A stretch of DNA of 64,000 nucleotides. Source: Candidatus Kuenenia stuttgartensis. GTDB taxonomy: Bacteria > Planctomycetota > Planctomycetia > Planctomycetales > Planctomycetaceae. The stretch spans positions 1 through 64,000 of the forward strand of contig CAMDPK010000017.1 of assembly GCA_945904015.1 (NCBI GenBank), given 5' to 3'. The notes under the pieces were generated by a model, which saw only the letters and a program-made list of their open reading frames with translations, made no database searches and had not been told where the DNA came from. Positions 1 to 8,974 of this stretch are shown piece by piece. Made by a program: the position numbers and the translations under genes. The stretch's first letter is position 1, and every line of letters begins with the position of its first letter.

Positions 1-1148
1 GGCGTCAGCTTGCCTTGGCAATACACCGTGCGGCCGAACTCGCCGCCCCAGACGACCAGCGTCTCGTCGAGCAGGCCGCGCTGCTTGAGGTCTCGGACCA
101 GCGCGGCACACGCTTGATCGACGTCGCCGCATTGCAGACGCAGGTCCGACGGCAAGTCGTAATGCTGATCCCAACCGCGATGATAAAGCTGCACGAACCG
201 CACGCCCCGCTCGACCAACCGCCGAGCCAGCAGACAATTCGCCGCGAACGAGCCGGGACGCCGAGCCTCTTTGCCGTACAACTCAAACGTGGATTCGCTC
301 TCGCGAGACAGGTCGGTCAGTTCCGGGACGGCGGTCTGCATGCGGAACGCGGTTTCGTATTGCGCGATGCGTGTTTCAATCTCGGTGTCGCCGAGTTTTT
401 CAAACCGCTGCTGATTGAGTTCGGCGAGCGTGTCGAGCATCCGTCGCCGCGAATCGGCCGACAGTCCCGGCGGGTTCTTGAGGAACAAGACTGGATCGCC
501 GTCGGTGCGGAACTGCACTCCTTGATGCTGCGACGGCAGGAACTCCGCACCCCACAACCGCGCGTACAACGGATCGGCCGGCCGAGCGGCACTGCCTCGC
601 GAGAGCAGCACGATGAAGGCAGGTAGGTTTTCGTTGGCTCGGCCAAGTCCGTGACTGACCCAGGCTCCGAAGCTCGGCCGGCCCGGCTGTTGGTGCCCGG
701 TCTGCAAGTACGTCACGGCCGGATCGTGATTGATCGCTTCCGTCGTGACGCTGCGGATCACGCACAGGTCATCGACGACGCCAGCCGTGAAGGGCAACAA
801 CTCACTGACCCAGGTGCCGCAGTCGCCGTGCTGAGCGAATCGAAAGGCCGACGCGGTGACCGGCAGGCTCGCCTGCCCCGACGTCATGCCGGTCAGTCGC
901 TGAGTCCCTCGCACCGACGCGGGCAATTCCTGTCCGTGCCATTCGCGCAGCTTCGGCTTGTCATCCAGCAGGTCCACTTGCGAAGGCCCTCCGTGCATGA
1001 ACAGCGAGATGATGCTGCGAGCCTTCGGCGCTCGATGCGGCGGCACTGCGAACCCACCGTCGGCCAACATCGCTGCGAGCGCGGTGGCTCCGAAGCCAAG
1101 GCTCGATTGCTTCAGCCAATCGCGGCGTGTGGGGAGGCGGGACATCAT
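1..1148 (-). CDS. DUF1501 family exported protein, C-terminus cut by window edge
   Basis: A reading frame with no stop runs from ATG at 1148 (second ATG at 1145) off the left end, giving at least 382 codons. The N-terminus carries a twin-arginine-like signal, [18 protein letters not shown], followed by the family hallmark [18 protein letters not shown] at about residue 50. DUF1501 proteins are abundant in planctomycetes, resemble the alkaline phosphatase/sulfatase fold and usually sit next to DUF1549/DUF1553 genes. Their enzymatic role is not established. Here the upstream co-directional gene is pdxJ, separated by a palindromic repeat, so the usual partner is not adjacent on this side. A second DUF1501 gene lies at 23092-24438. 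Confidence 0.85.
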   Translation of the reverse strand, partial: MMSRLPTRRDWLKQSSLGFGATALAAMLADGGFAVPPHRAPKARSIISLFMHGGPSQVDLLDDKPKLREWHGQELPASVRGTQRLTGMTSGQASLPVTASAFRFAQHGDCGTWVSELLPFTAGVVDDLCVIRSVTTEAINHDPAVTYLQTGHQQPGRPSFGAWVSHGLGRANENLPAFIVLLSRGSAARPADPLYARLWGAEFLPSQHQGVQFRTDGDPVLFLKNPPGLSADSRRRMLDTLAELNQQRFEKLGDTEIETRIAQYETAFRMQTAVPELTDLSRESESTFELYGKEARRPGSFAANCLLARRLVERGVRFVQLYHRGWDQHYDLPSDLRLQCGDVDQACAALVRDLKQRGLLDETLVVWGGEFGRTVYCQGKLT

Positions 1149-1199
1149 CGTTTCTCGATCGGCAACAAGTTTGAACTCGGATTTCAGGCGTGGCTAAAC

Positions 1200-1294
1200 T
1201 AACCCGAAGCGTCAGCGAGGGCGAGTGCTCCGAACGACGATGTTCTTGCATCGCAGCTCTGTGAAGCGCCCGCCATCGCTGACGCTTCGGGTTA
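1200..1294. repeat. Palindromic element, 24-bp arms, overlapping the pdxJ stop
   Basis: Arms at 1200-1223 and 1271-1294 are inverted copies with one or two mismatches. The core reads AACCCGAAGCGTCAGCGAGG. The outer TTA of the right arm, read on the minus strand, is the TAA stop of pdxJ. The same element recurs at 8820-8878 with perfect arms. Confidence 0.9.
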
Positions 1295-2023
1295 TTTTGT
1301 CTGGCAGATCGCGACATATCGCCGCACGGCTTCCGACATGCCGAACTCCAGCGCGTCGGCGATCAGGGCATGACCGATGGAAACTTCTTCGACCAGCGGC
1401 ACGGCTCGCAGGAACGGGCCGAGGTTGTCGAGATTCAGATCGTGTCCGGCATTCACTCCGAGACCGACCTGCTGAGCCGCTTGCGCGGCGGAAGCGTATT
1501 GTGCCAGCGAAGCGTTGCGTCGCGCTGTCGGGAAATCGCGGGCGTAGGGTTCGGTGTAAAGCTCGATGCGATGTGCTCCGGTGACAGGGACGAGCGGCAT
1601 CGCATCGGGCGTTGGGTCCATGAAGATCGAGACACGGATGCCGGCGGCTCGCAGCGGCGGAACGACTCGCATGAGCAAGTCGGCTTGAGCGACGACATCC
1701 CAGCCGTGGTCCGAAGTCCGTTGATCGGGGGCGTCGGGGACCAGCGTGCATTGCTCCGGTCGGACTTCGTGAACGAGCCGCAGGAAGTCGTCGGTCGGGT
1801 AGCCTTCGATGTTGAACTCGACGTGGAGTTCGCAGGTGAGTGCGCGCAGTTCATGGACGTCGCTGGGGCGTGTATGGCGTTCGTCCGGTCGAGGATGCAC
1901 GGTGATCCCGGCGGCTCCGGAGGCGACGCACAGCCGAGCGAATCGGCACACATCGGGCAGGCCGTTGTCTCGTGTGTTTCGCAACAAGGCGACTTTGTTG
2001 AGGTTCGCGCTGAAGGCGGTCAT
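1292..2023 (-). CDS. pdxJ: Pyridoxine 5'-phosphate synthase
   Basis: PdxJ condenses 1-deoxy-D-xylulose 5-phosphate with 3-amino-2-oxopropyl phosphate to form pyridoxine 5'-phosphate, the last ring-forming step of DXP-dependent vitamin B6 synthesis in the cytoplasm. The 243-residue protein has the usual length. It shows the N-terminal NLNKVALLRNTR strand, the phosphate/substrate segment VHPRPDERHTR at about residue 43, EFNIEGYP near residue 70, and the C-terminal GHALIADALEFG phosphate-binding loop. The stop codon lies inside the outer end of a palindromic repeat (1200-1294), and another palindrome (2040-2154) starts 16 bp upstream of the start codon. PdxA and Dxs are not in the window. Confidence 0.95.
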   Translation of the reverse strand: MTAFSANLNKVALLRNTRDNGLPDVCRFARLCVASGAAGITVHPRPDERHTRPSDVHELRALTCELHVEFNIEGYPTDDFLRLVHEVRPEQCTLVPDAPDQRTSDHGWDVVAQADLLMRVVPPLRAAGIRVSIFMDPTPDAMPLVPVTGAHRIELYTEPYARDFPTARRNASLAQYASAAQAAQQVGLGVNAGHDLNLDNLGPFLRAVPLVEEVSIGHALIADALEFGMSEAVRRYVAICQTK

Positions 2024-2039
2024 TGGGTGGGCTTTCGTC

Positions 2040-2154
2040 GTAGCCCTGTCGCTCCGCGACAGGAAAGCCGAACGTCGTTTGGCTTTGGAGAGCGGGTTTT
2101 GGTGACCGAGTCTGTGTGAGATTCGGCTGTCCTGTCGCGGAGCGACAGGGCTAC
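2040..2154. repeat. Palindromic element, 33-bp arms
   Basis: Arms at 2040-2072 and 2122-2154 are inverted copies with one mismatch. They begin with GTAGCCCTGTCGCTCCGCGA and end by pairing to CGGAGCGACAGGGCTAC. The 49-bp loop shows no feature. It occupies most of the gap between the divergent genes pdxJ and 2322. Confidence 0.9.
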
Positions 2155-2321
2155 GGAGACGATATTACCGGCCTGACCTGCGTGCGTTGAGCGACACGGA
2201 ACCAGTCGGGAGTAGCCACAACCCGGCGGGGTGGTATCATGGTCGGCCGTTTCCGTCGTTTTTCGGCGAGCGGACGTATTGGGCGGCGATTCCCGTCCAC
2301 GATTCTTTCGCCGCGAGGTGC

Positions 2322-3047
2322 ATGATGTCTCAGGTTGTCGATCAATTGGAACCTTCCGCCGTCCGCCCCGCCTCGATCGAGCCTGGCTTCGACGAGTTTG
2401 GCTACAAGCCGATTCCGCCGCTGGCTCCGGTTTCCGCACTGTTGGGTGTCTGTGCTTTGTCGGGTCTTCTCAGTCCACTGGGCCTCGTCTTCGGAGTGTT
2501 CGGACTGGTTCTGGGATTCATCGGCCTGCGACAAATCCAGCGAGCCGAGGGTGATCTCGGCGGGCGCAAAATCGCTTCGCTGGGCGTATCGATCTCTGCG
2601 GTCCTGCTCGTGAGCAGCACGGCTCTGCACATCTACTGGTATCAAACCGAAGTGCCCGCAGGGTATCAGCGAATCAGCTTCGGAGCAGACATCTCGAAGA
2701 AGGGGTTCGTCGTCGAAGACGGCGAGGGGCGAGCTCATCCCGACATCGCCGCTTTGGAAGGCAAGCCGCTCTTCTTGAAGGGCTACATGTATCCGGAGGG
2801 GCGGCCGGATGGCATCGTGTCCTTCATTCTTTGTCGAGACAACGGCCAGTGCTGTTTCGGCGGTCAACCCAAGCTGACCGATATGATCAAAGTGAAGATG
2901 ACCGAAGGCCAGACCGCGAGGTTCAGCGACCACATGGTCTCGGTCGCAGGTGTTTTCCGGTTGCGTGATTTGCAAAATTCCGGCAACCTGGAGCCCGCGT
3001 TCGAATTGGAAGCGACTCACTTTGGCCCGGCCAAGACGTCGTATTGA
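2322..3047 (+). CDS. Membrane protein: DUF4190-like N-terminus plus Cys-motif domain
   Basis: The product is 241 residues from ATG 2322 (a second ATG at 2325 fits the GAGGTG ribosome site about as well). Residues about 33-105 form two hydrophobic segments separated by a short GGRKIA-type loop, the layout of DUF4190 membrane hairpins, so the rest probably lies outside the cytoplasm. The C-terminal half holds RDNGQCCFGGQPKLTD. The next gene has the matching motif RDNQICCFGRTPKEYD, so the two C-terminal domains are paralogous and resemble DUF3299-type proteins. No enzymatic role is known. The genes adjoin closely and are probably cotranscribed; the paired cysteines suggest a metal site or disulphide, which is inference. 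Confidence 0.72.
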   Translation: MMSQVVDQLEPSAVRPASIEPGFDEFGYKPIPPLAPVSALLGVCALSGLLSPLGLVFGVFGLVLGFIGLRQIQRAEGDLGGRKIASLGVSISAVLLVSSTALHIYWYQTEVPAGYQRISFGADISKKGFVVEDGEGRAHPDIAALEGKPLFLKGYMYPEGRPDGIVSFILCRDNGQCCFGGQPKLTDMIKVKMTEGQTARFSDHMVSVAGVFRLRDLQNSGNLEPAFELEATHFGPAKTSY

Positions 3048-3070
3048 ATGGAATCGAATCCCGGAGCCTG

Positions 3071-3775
3071 ATGATGACGCTCGGTCCCCGAATGGCTGCG
3101 ATGCTGCTGGCGATGACTTCCGTCACGCTGGCGGTTGGCTGCGGACACTCCGAAGGGAAAGCGTCGAATTCGACCATCACGCTCGGAGCCGCCGCTGAGA
3201 TTCCGGAATCCCCGGCATCGAAGGCGACACCTTCAGAGGTCGTCCCGGTTTCCGCCAGCGATACCCCAATCGTGGAGACCGAGTCCTCGAAGTCGCCCGA
3301 CGTGAAGCCGTCAGCGCCCACCGAACCGGCCGCCGCACCGACGACGGCCGTGACTGATGAGACTCGCACCTTCAAAGTCGAAGGACCAGAGAACTCCATT
3401 CGCGTTAGCTTTGACGACTTCGACCTGCTCAAGGTGATGAACCTCGACCCGGTGCCGCCGGATGCTCCCGAACGATTGCCGAAGTGGCTGAAGGAACTCG
3501 ACGGCAAGCGGATTCGAGTCCGAGGCTTCATGTTCCCACCGTTTCAGGACACTGACATCCGCGGCTTCGTGCTGGCTCGCGACAACCAGATTTGCTGCTT
3601 CGGCCGGACTCCAAAAGAATACGACCTCGTCGAAACCTTCCTGCGCAAAGGAGTGACGACACACTACATTCAGAACCGCCCGTTCGACGTCGTCGGCGTC
3701 TTCCGCATCAAGTCGGAGATCGAGAAGTACTCCGCGATGTACGAACTGGAAGACGCGGTTGTCATTGAGAAATAG
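3071..3775 (+). CDS. Putative lipoprotein with DUF3299-like domain
   Basis: From ATG 3071 the protein has 234 residues. The start has a GGAG site at 3063-3066. A possible TTG at 3044 would overlap the previous stop but places a poor sequence before the signal peptide. The signal ends in the lipobox LAVGC, predicting lipidation at the cysteine. A Pro/Ala/Ser/Thr-rich linker (about residues 25-110) leads to a globular domain with FDLLKVMNLDP, the conserved RVRGFMFPPF segment and RDNQICCFGRTP. The C-terminal domain is homologous to that of the upstream gene, so the pair probably arose by duplication and may act together at the cell envelope. Function unknown. Confidence 0.75.
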   Translation: MMTLGPRMAAMLLAMTSVTLAVGCGHSEGKASNSTITLGAAAEIPESPASKATPSEVVPVSASDTPIVETESSKSPDVKPSAPTEPAAAPTTAVTDETRTFKVEGPENSIRVSFDDFDLLKVMNLDPVPPDAPERLPKWLKELDGKRIRVRGFMFPPFQDTDIRGFVLARDNQICCFGRTPKEYDLVETFLRKGVTTHYIQNRPFDVVGVFRIKSEIEKYSAMYELEDAVVIEK

Positions 3776-3787
3776 CCAAGTGAAATT

Positions 3788-3860
3788 GGCGAGCGGAAGG
3801 TGTCAACCCTCCGAGATCCCGAACCCGAATGACTCGGAGGGTTGACACCCTCCGCTCGCC
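3788..3860. repeat. Palindromic element, 28-bp arms (family with 18156 and 50162)
   Basis: Arms 3788-3815 and 3833-3860 are inverted, with one mismatch and a core of GGAGGGTTGACACCCTCCGC. The loop is 17 bp. The element sits between two exported-protein genes. Related copies are at 18156-18237 and, inside a coding region, at 50162-50260. Confidence 0.92.
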
Positions 3861-3882
3861 AGGAATGAACCAGGAGCCTGCC

Positions 3883-5097
3883 ATGAAATCCCGCTTGCTG
3901 ATTGTTCTCGCCGTCACGTTGCTCGCATCACAGGTCGCTCTGGGTTGTCCGTTTTGCTCCGCCCCGTCGCTGACGCTCAGCGAGCAGTTGACTCAAGCGG
4001 ATGCCGCCGTGCTGGTGAAGTGGGTCGATGGGAAAACTCCGACGGAGAAGTCCGCCGGCAGTACGACGTACGCGATTGTCGAGGTCTCGCGCGGGTCGAA
4101 GGAGACACTCAAGAAGGACGACAAACTGACCGTGCCACGCTATCGAGCCGGTAAAAAGGATGACCTCTTCCTGCTGTTCGGCACCAAGGACAAAGAGATC
4201 GACTGGTCCAGCCCGCTGGAAGTCACCGAGGTCACCTACCAATACATCGTGCAGGCTCCATCGCCGGAATCGCCGACGGCGAAACGGCTGGAGTACTTCT
4301 TGAAGTTCTTGGAGTTCTCGGACCAGCTCGTCTCGAACGATGCCTACGGCGAGTTCGCGAATGCCCCCTACGAGGACATCGTCAAAATCAAGGACAAGAT
4401 GGATCGGGCCAAGATCGCCAAGTGGATCACCAACAAAGAAACCTCGCCAACGCGGATGGGCTTGTACGGGTTGCTGCTCGGCCTGTGCGGCAACGACGAC
4501 GATGCAAAAATGATGGAAAAGAAGATCGAAGAACAGGTCCAAGATTTTCGATTGGGCATCGACGGCTTGATCTCCGGGTACTTGCTGCTGACCGGCGAGA
4601 AGGGAATGGAAACGATCGACAACAGCAAACTCCGCGACAAGAAGGCTCCGTTCAGCGAGACCTATGCAGCGATGCAGGCGTTGCGATTCATGTGGACCTA
4701 CGGCAACGGCCGCGTCAGCAAGGAACGCTTGCGACAGTCGATGCGCGAGCTGCTCGACCGCCCGGAACTCGCCGACCTCGTCGTCGCCGACCTCGCCCGC
4801 TGGGAAGACTGGTCCGTTCAAGACCGTCTGATGAAGCTTTACGGGCAAGGGGAGTACTCGATCCCGTCGATCAAACGTGCCATCGTCCGCTACCTGCTCA
4901 CCGCCGCGAAGGTCCAACCCCCGAAGGCCGAGGAGCCTAAAAAAGAAGATCCCAAGCAAGAGGATCCAGCGGCACCCAAGCCGAAACCGGAAGTCCTCCC
5001 CGCCTCCGTACTGCAAGCCCGCGCCAACCTCGAAAAGCTCCGCGAGACGGATCCAAAGACAGTCAAAGAAGCGGAACGATTCTTCTTCTTGCAGTGA
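3883..5097 (+). CDS. Exported protein, tandem paralogue 1
   Basis: The product is 404 residues from ATG 3883 behind an AGGAG site. A signal peptide (MKSRLLIVLAVTLLASQVALG) is followed at once by CPFCSAPS, so the mature protein begins with a CxxC pair. The body is mostly helical; a Lys/Glu/Pro-rich stretch lies at about residues 345-375. The next gene encodes a close homologue with the same CPFC start and shared blocks such as GLYGLLLGLCG and DLARWEDWSVQDRLM. I do not recognise a characterised family. The signal peptide and N-terminal CPFC suggest an envelope protein that might bind a metal or form a disulphide; this is inference only. Confidence 0.75.
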   Translation: MKSRLLIVLAVTLLASQVALGCPFCSAPSLTLSEQLTQADAAVLVKWVDGKTPTEKSAGSTTYAIVEVSRGSKETLKKDDKLTVPRYRAGKKDDLFLLFGTKDKEIDWSSPLEVTEVTYQYIVQAPSPESPTAKRLEYFLKFLEFSDQLVSNDAYGEFANAPYEDIVKIKDKMDRAKIAKWITNKETSPTRMGLYGLLLGLCGNDDDAKMMEKKIEEQVQDFRLGIDGLISGYLLLTGEKGMETIDNSKLRDKKAPFSETYAAMQALRFMWTYGNGRVSKERLRQSMRELLDRPELADLVVADLARWEDWSVQDRLMKLYGQGEYSIPSIKRAIVRYLLTAAKVQPPKAEEPKKEDPKQEDPAAPKPKPEVLPASVLQARANLEKLRETDPKTVKEAERFFFLQ

Positions 5098-5111
5098 GGC
5101 GTGAGGCAGTC

Positions 5112-6269
5112 ATGCGACGTCAAATTCACACCATCGGCGTCTGCATGCTTCTGCTGTTGGCGATCGGTCCAACGCGAAATGCGTGGGCCTGTCCGTTCTG
5201 CGGGCCGCCTCAATCTCGGTTGAGCGAGCGATTAGCCAAGAACGACGTCGCGGTTGTGGCGGAATGGCTTGAGGCGTCGCAAGCCAAAAATGCAACCGAT
5301 GGAAGTACGCGATTCCGAGTCATCGAGCGGATTCGCGGCCCCGAAGGCAAGCTCGTATTTGCCAAAGGAGACCGCATCACGTTGCCTCGCGAATGGCGGG
5401 CGGAAGCGAGACAGCACTGCTTGCTGTTCGGACGCAAGGAAGAGGAACTCCTGTGGGAGACTCCGGTGCCGCTGTCCGACGAGGCGTATCAATACGTCTT
5501 GAAAGCTCCGGCGATCGACGAGCCGGTCGGAAAGCGACTGGAGTACTACCTTGGGCACCTAGAATCGAGCGACTCGCTGATTGCGATGGACGCGCTGGCC
5601 GAGTTTGCCGTCGTCCCGTATGCCGATGTTGCCACATTGGCGAAAAAGCTGCCGCGAGAAAAATTGCGCGGCTGGCTCGCCGACGAGCAAACCGTTCCCC
5701 ATCGGTTGGGTTTGTACGGCATGATGCTCGGCTTGTGCGGCATGGAGAAAGACGCAGAGACTTTGCGAGCCAGAATCGAAACTCCGAATCCCGGATACCC
5801 CTTCGGCCTGGATGGGGTCGCGTTTGGCTATCTCCTACTGACGAAGTCCGACGGCCTGGACATTCTCGATGAAATCAAACTTCGCCCCACAAAGACCAAC
5901 TCGACAGAGCTGGCCTCGCTCATGGCGGCGATGCGAGTCATGTGGACCGACGGCGGTGACCGCATCCCGCGCGAGCGGCTGCGGCGGTCGATGCGGCTGT
6001 TACTGGATCATCCTGAAGCTGCCGAAAAGGCGATCACCGACCTCGCTCGTTGGGAAGACTGGTCGATCCAGGATCGCCTGATGAGTCTTTACGGTGCCGA
6101 CGGCTTTGATGATCGCCACACGCGCCAGGCGATCGCGGGATATTTTCTCGCAGCCACGAAGGCCGAGTCGGCCACGACGAAGTTGCAGGCTCGCGCAAAT
6201 CTCGACAAGCTCCGCCAACGTGATCCGGCAATCGTCAAGAATGCCGAGCGATTTATTCGGGGCGAGTGA
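5112..6269 (+). CDS. Exported protein, tandem paralogue 2
   Basis: The product is 385 residues from ATG 5112. An in-frame GTG at 5094 overlaps the previous stop, but the ATG lies at the natural start of the signal peptide (HTIGVCMLLLLAIG). After cleavage the protein begins CPFCGPPQSRLSERL, matching the upstream paralogue. Shared segments include KRLEYYLGHLESSD, GLYGMMLGLCGMEKD and DLARWEDWSIQDRLMSLYG. It lacks the Lys/Pro-rich insert of paralogue 1. The 14-bp gap indicates cotranscription and a tandem gene duplication. Function unknown. Confidence 0.75.
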   Translation: MRRQIHTIGVCMLLLLAIGPTRNAWACPFCGPPQSRLSERLAKNDVAVVAEWLEASQAKNATDGSTRFRVIERIRGPEGKLVFAKGDRITLPREWRAEARQHCLLFGRKEEELLWETPVPLSDEAYQYVLKAPAIDEPVGKRLEYYLGHLESSDSLIAMDALAEFAVVPYADVATLAKKLPREKLRGWLADEQTVPHRLGLYGMMLGLCGMEKDAETLRARIETPNPGYPFGLDGVAFGYLLLTKSDGLDILDEIKLRPTKTNSTELASLMAAMRVMWTDGGDRIPRERLRRSMRLLLDHPEAAEKAITDLARWEDWSIQDRLMSLYGADGFDDRHTRQAIAGYFLAATKAESATTKLQARANLDKLRQRDPAIVKNAERFIRGE

Positions 6270-6324
6270 CAAAGCTCGTACAGCGTTGGAAACGTGCCCC
6301 GCGATTTCAACAACGGGGGTCGAG

Positions 6325-7515
6325 ATGTTTGCGTTGGATGCGGTGCAGCAGGCGTTGCGGCAGTTCGGATTTGATGGCTGGCTGTTGTACGACTTTCGGG
6401 GCAGCAACATGCTGGCTCGGCGAGTGCTCGATATGGGAGAGCTGCCGGTCACATCGCGGCGGTGGTTTTACTTCGTACCGGCCCACGGTGAACCGCTGCG
6501 GTTGGTGCATCGCATCGAGACCGGTGCTCTCGATCATCTGCCGGGACCGAAGACGGTCTACCTGAAGTGGCAGGAGCTCGAAGCGGGCATCGCGCAACTG
6601 CTCGGCGGCATGCAGCGGGTCGCGATGGAATACTCGCCGCGGAACGGCAACCCGTATGTTTCCCGCGTTGATGCCGGGTTGGTCGAGATCGTGCAATCGC
6701 TGGGCATCGAAGTCGCATCCTCGGGCGATCTGATTCAGCTCTTCGAGGCGGCGTGGGACGACGACCAAATCCGCTCGCACTTCGCGGCCGAGAAAGTCAC
6801 CGACAGCGCGTACGGTGTCGCCTGGAAGTTCATCGCCGACGAAGTGCGGTCGCGCGGCGAGACAAATGAACTCGCGGTGCGAGACGTCATCATGGATCAC
6901 TTCGCCAAACATGGCGTGACGACGTATCACCCCCCGATCGTCGGTGTCGGGCCAAACTCCGGCGATCCGCACTACGAGACCGGCACTGGCACCAACACGA
7001 CGATTCGAAGCGGCGACTTCGTGCTGATTGATTTGTGGGGCAAGCTCGATCAACCGAGGTCGGTCTACAGTGATCTGACCCGCACCGGGTTTGTCGGAGA
7101 GACTGTTCCGCAGCACATTGCGGAAGTGTTCGCGATCGTGGCGAAGGCTCGCGATGCGGCGATCGCGTGCGTGAAGGCGGCGTTCGCGGCCAAGCGACCG
7201 CTGCAAGGTTGGGAAGTCGACGACGCCTGCCGAGCCGTCATCGTCTCGGCAGGCTACGGCGACCGCTTCGTGCATCGCACGGGGCACAGCATCGGTCAGG
7301 AAGTCCACGGCAACGGAGCCAACATGGACAACCTGGAAACTCACGAGGAGCGATTGATCCTGCCGCGAACCTGTTTTTCCGTCGAACCGGGCATCTACTT
7401 GCCGGAATTCGGCGTGAGGTCGGAGATCAACGTCTTCGTCGATCCGCAGAGCGAGGTGCATGTCACCGGCGGCGCACTCCAGACCGAGGTTGTGCCGATT
7501 CTGGCCACGTTCTGA
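6325..7515 (+). CDS. M24 family metallopeptidase (Xaa-Pro aminopeptidase-like)
   Basis: A 396-residue protein of the pita-bread fold. Enzymes of this family remove N-terminal residues, often before proline, using two divalent metal ions. The C-terminal half shows the expected ligands in order: DLWGK and the later D of YSDLTRTG, the histidine of HRTGHSIGQEVHG, then EPGIYLPEFG and RSEINVF. The N-terminal half is the creatinase-like domain. The start at 6325 follows GGGGGTCGAG; longer in-frame extensions upstream run through the previous gene and are unlikely. Substrate preference (Xaa-Pro dipeptidase or aminopeptidase P) cannot be told from sequence alone. Confidence 0.85.
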   Translation: MFALDAVQQALRQFGFDGWLLYDFRGSNMLARRVLDMGELPVTSRRWFYFVPAHGEPLRLVHRIETGALDHLPGPKTVYLKWQELEAGIAQLLGGMQRVAMEYSPRNGNPYVSRVDAGLVEIVQSLGIEVASSGDLIQLFEAAWDDDQIRSHFAAEKVTDSAYGVAWKFIADEVRSRGETNELAVRDVIMDHFAKHGVTTYHPPIVGVGPNSGDPHYETGTGTNTTIRSGDFVLIDLWGKLDQPRSVYSDLTRTGFVGETVPQHIAEVFAIVAKARDAAIACVKAAFAAKRPLQGWEVDDACRAVIVSAGYGDRFVHRTGHSIGQEVHGNGANMDNLETHEERLILPRTCFSVEPGIYLPEFGVRSEINVFVDPQSEVHVTGGALQTEVVPILATF

Positions 7516-7695
7516 CCGGGCACGCGAACCCGCAGTATTTGCCCATCTTTCCTATTTCAACACTTCACGTCTGCGCATTCGGACAGTATTTTCCTGGCGT
7601 CTCTGCGCGCCCCGCTGTTGGAGTTGGCTGGGTTGGGCGTCGCGGCAACGTCTCTGTTCAGCCAGCGAGTGGTTCACATTGAAAAGGAAAGCAGC

Positions 7696-8718
7696 ATGAA
7701 GAAACTTCTTTGGGTCAGCCTCGCGGCCATCGGGTTGATGGCACTCGCGAGCAGCCCCGCTTCCGCCGACAACTATTGTCGCCCGGCCTGTCAACCCGCC
7801 TGTCCGGCTCCGGCCCCCTGCATGGTCGAGCGGACGGTGCTTGTGCCGCAGATGACGACAGAGACTCGCAGGGTCTGCATGATCGAGTGTCGTCCGGAAA
7901 TGCGCACAAAGAAAATCAACGTCTGTCGGATGATCGAGGAAACGAAGGAAGTCCAATACGAGTACTGCGAATGGCGACAGGAAGTGAAGACTCGCCAAGA
8001 GACCTATCAGGTTCTGGTGCCGGAGTGGAAAGACGTCACGACCGAATACACCGTGATGGTCCCGCACATCGAGAAGCATCAAGGTGTCCGCAAGGTTGCG
8101 AGGTGCGTCCCCAGCGTCGAGAAGCGCACCGTCTGTGAGCACACAGGTCACTGGGAAGATCGCTCAGTCCAAGTGCAAACTTTCGTCCGCGGCTGCGATG
8201 CTTGTGGCCGTCCGATCTGCTGTCCGCAAACCACGACCTGCACTCAAAAGGTCTGGGTTCCGGAAGTCGTTCAGAAGGAGATCGAGGTCACGGTTCACAA
8301 GGTCGTTTGCGAAGATCAGCCCTTCGAATACGAAGTGACCGTCTGCAAGCCAGAGAATAAGACTTGCACTCAGAAGGTCTGCACACACAAGTGCGAGACG
8401 AAGACTCGCGACGTCTGCTACACCGTTTGCGTCCCAGAGAAGAAGACAGGGACTCGCACCGTGACCTGCTGCAAGCCGGTCATGGAAGAGAGGGAAGTCC
8501 AATGCACCGTGATGGTGCCGTACAAGGTTGAGAAGGATGTCCAAGTCTGCGTCTGCAAGATGGTCGAGAAGAAGATTCAAGTCGCGGTCTGCTGTCCACA
8601 ACCGGCGTGTGCTCCGGCTCCGAGCTGCTGCCCGACTTCGACTTGCTGTCGGCCAGTCGCTTCGTGTTGCTCGCCGGCTCCGACGTGCTGCGGAGCGGCC
8701 CCAAGCTGCTGTCGCTGA
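7696..8718 (+). CDS. Cysteine-rich YTV-type cell-wall protein
   Basis: A 340-residue exported protein with signal peptide MKKLLWVSLAAIGLMALASS and a start preceded by AAAAGGAAAG. The mature protein is full of cysteines and of short repeated strands alternating E/V/T and CxxC-like patterns, for example EYTVMVPHIEK, CYTVCVPEKK and CTVMVPYKVEK. The tail is a run of paired cysteines (PSCC, STCC, ASCC, PTCC). Proteins with this YTV repeat were described as components of the proteinaceous cell wall of planctomycetes such as Rhodopirellula, where disulphide cross-linking is thought to hold the wall together. It is a single-gene unit followed by a strong terminator. Confidence 0.82.
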   Translation: MKKLLWVSLAAIGLMALASSPASADNYCRPACQPACPAPAPCMVERTVLVPQMTTETRRVCMIECRPEMRTKKINVCRMIEETKEVQYEYCEWRQEVKTRQETYQVLVPEWKDVTTEYTVMVPHIEKHQGVRKVARCVPSVEKRTVCEHTGHWEDRSVQVQTFVRGCDACGRPICCPQTTTCTQKVWVPEVVQKEIEVTVHKVVCEDQPFEYEVTVCKPENKTCTQKVCTHKCETKTRDVCYTVCVPEKKTGTRTVTCCKPVMEEREVQCTVMVPYKVEKDVQVCVCKMVEKKIQVAVCCPQPACAPAPSCCPTSTCCRPVASCCSPAPTCCGAAPSCCR

Positions 8719-8758
8719 CCGTTGACGTGCGGGCGAGACGCCCAAACCACAAAATCCA

Positions 8759-8794
8759 CCCAGGCTCGTGCGAACGGGCCTGGGTATTTTGTTG
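8759..8794 (+). terminator. Rho-independent terminator after the YTV gene
   Basis: The stem CCCAGGC (8759-8765) pairs with GCCTGGG (8778-8784), with a 12-nt loop and the T-rich tail TATTTTGTTG. It starts 40 bp after the stop codon. Confidence 0.75.
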
Positions 8795-8819
8795 CGCGGT
8801 CCGAAACCGGGCCTCAATG

Positions 8820-8878
8820 TAACCCGAAGCGTCAGCGAGGGCGTCGTCACGGTTCGCCCTCGCTGACGCTTCGGGTTA
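8820..8878. repeat. Palindromic element, perfect 24-bp arms
   Basis: Arms 8820-8843 and 8855-8878 are exact inverted copies with an 11-bp loop. They share the sequence of the element at 1200-1294, AACCCGAAGCGTCAGCGAGG. Confidence 0.93.
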
Positions 8879-8974
8879 CATCGCGGCACGCTGCTCCCAA
8901 CATGAACAATTCTGGATAAGCTTCCGCCCTGTTCGGCGAATGACCGGGCAAATATTGCGAGACGATTTGACGCC

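Noticed and set aside
3044-3070. TTG start at 3044 overlapping the previous stop
   Set aside because: ATG 3071 has a better ribosome site and directly begins a lipoprotein signal peptide.
3928-5016. 362-codon minus-strand frame opposite exported paralogue 1
   Set aside because: The plus frame has a signal peptide, a ribosome site and a paralogue; the antisense frame is not conserved in the paralogue.
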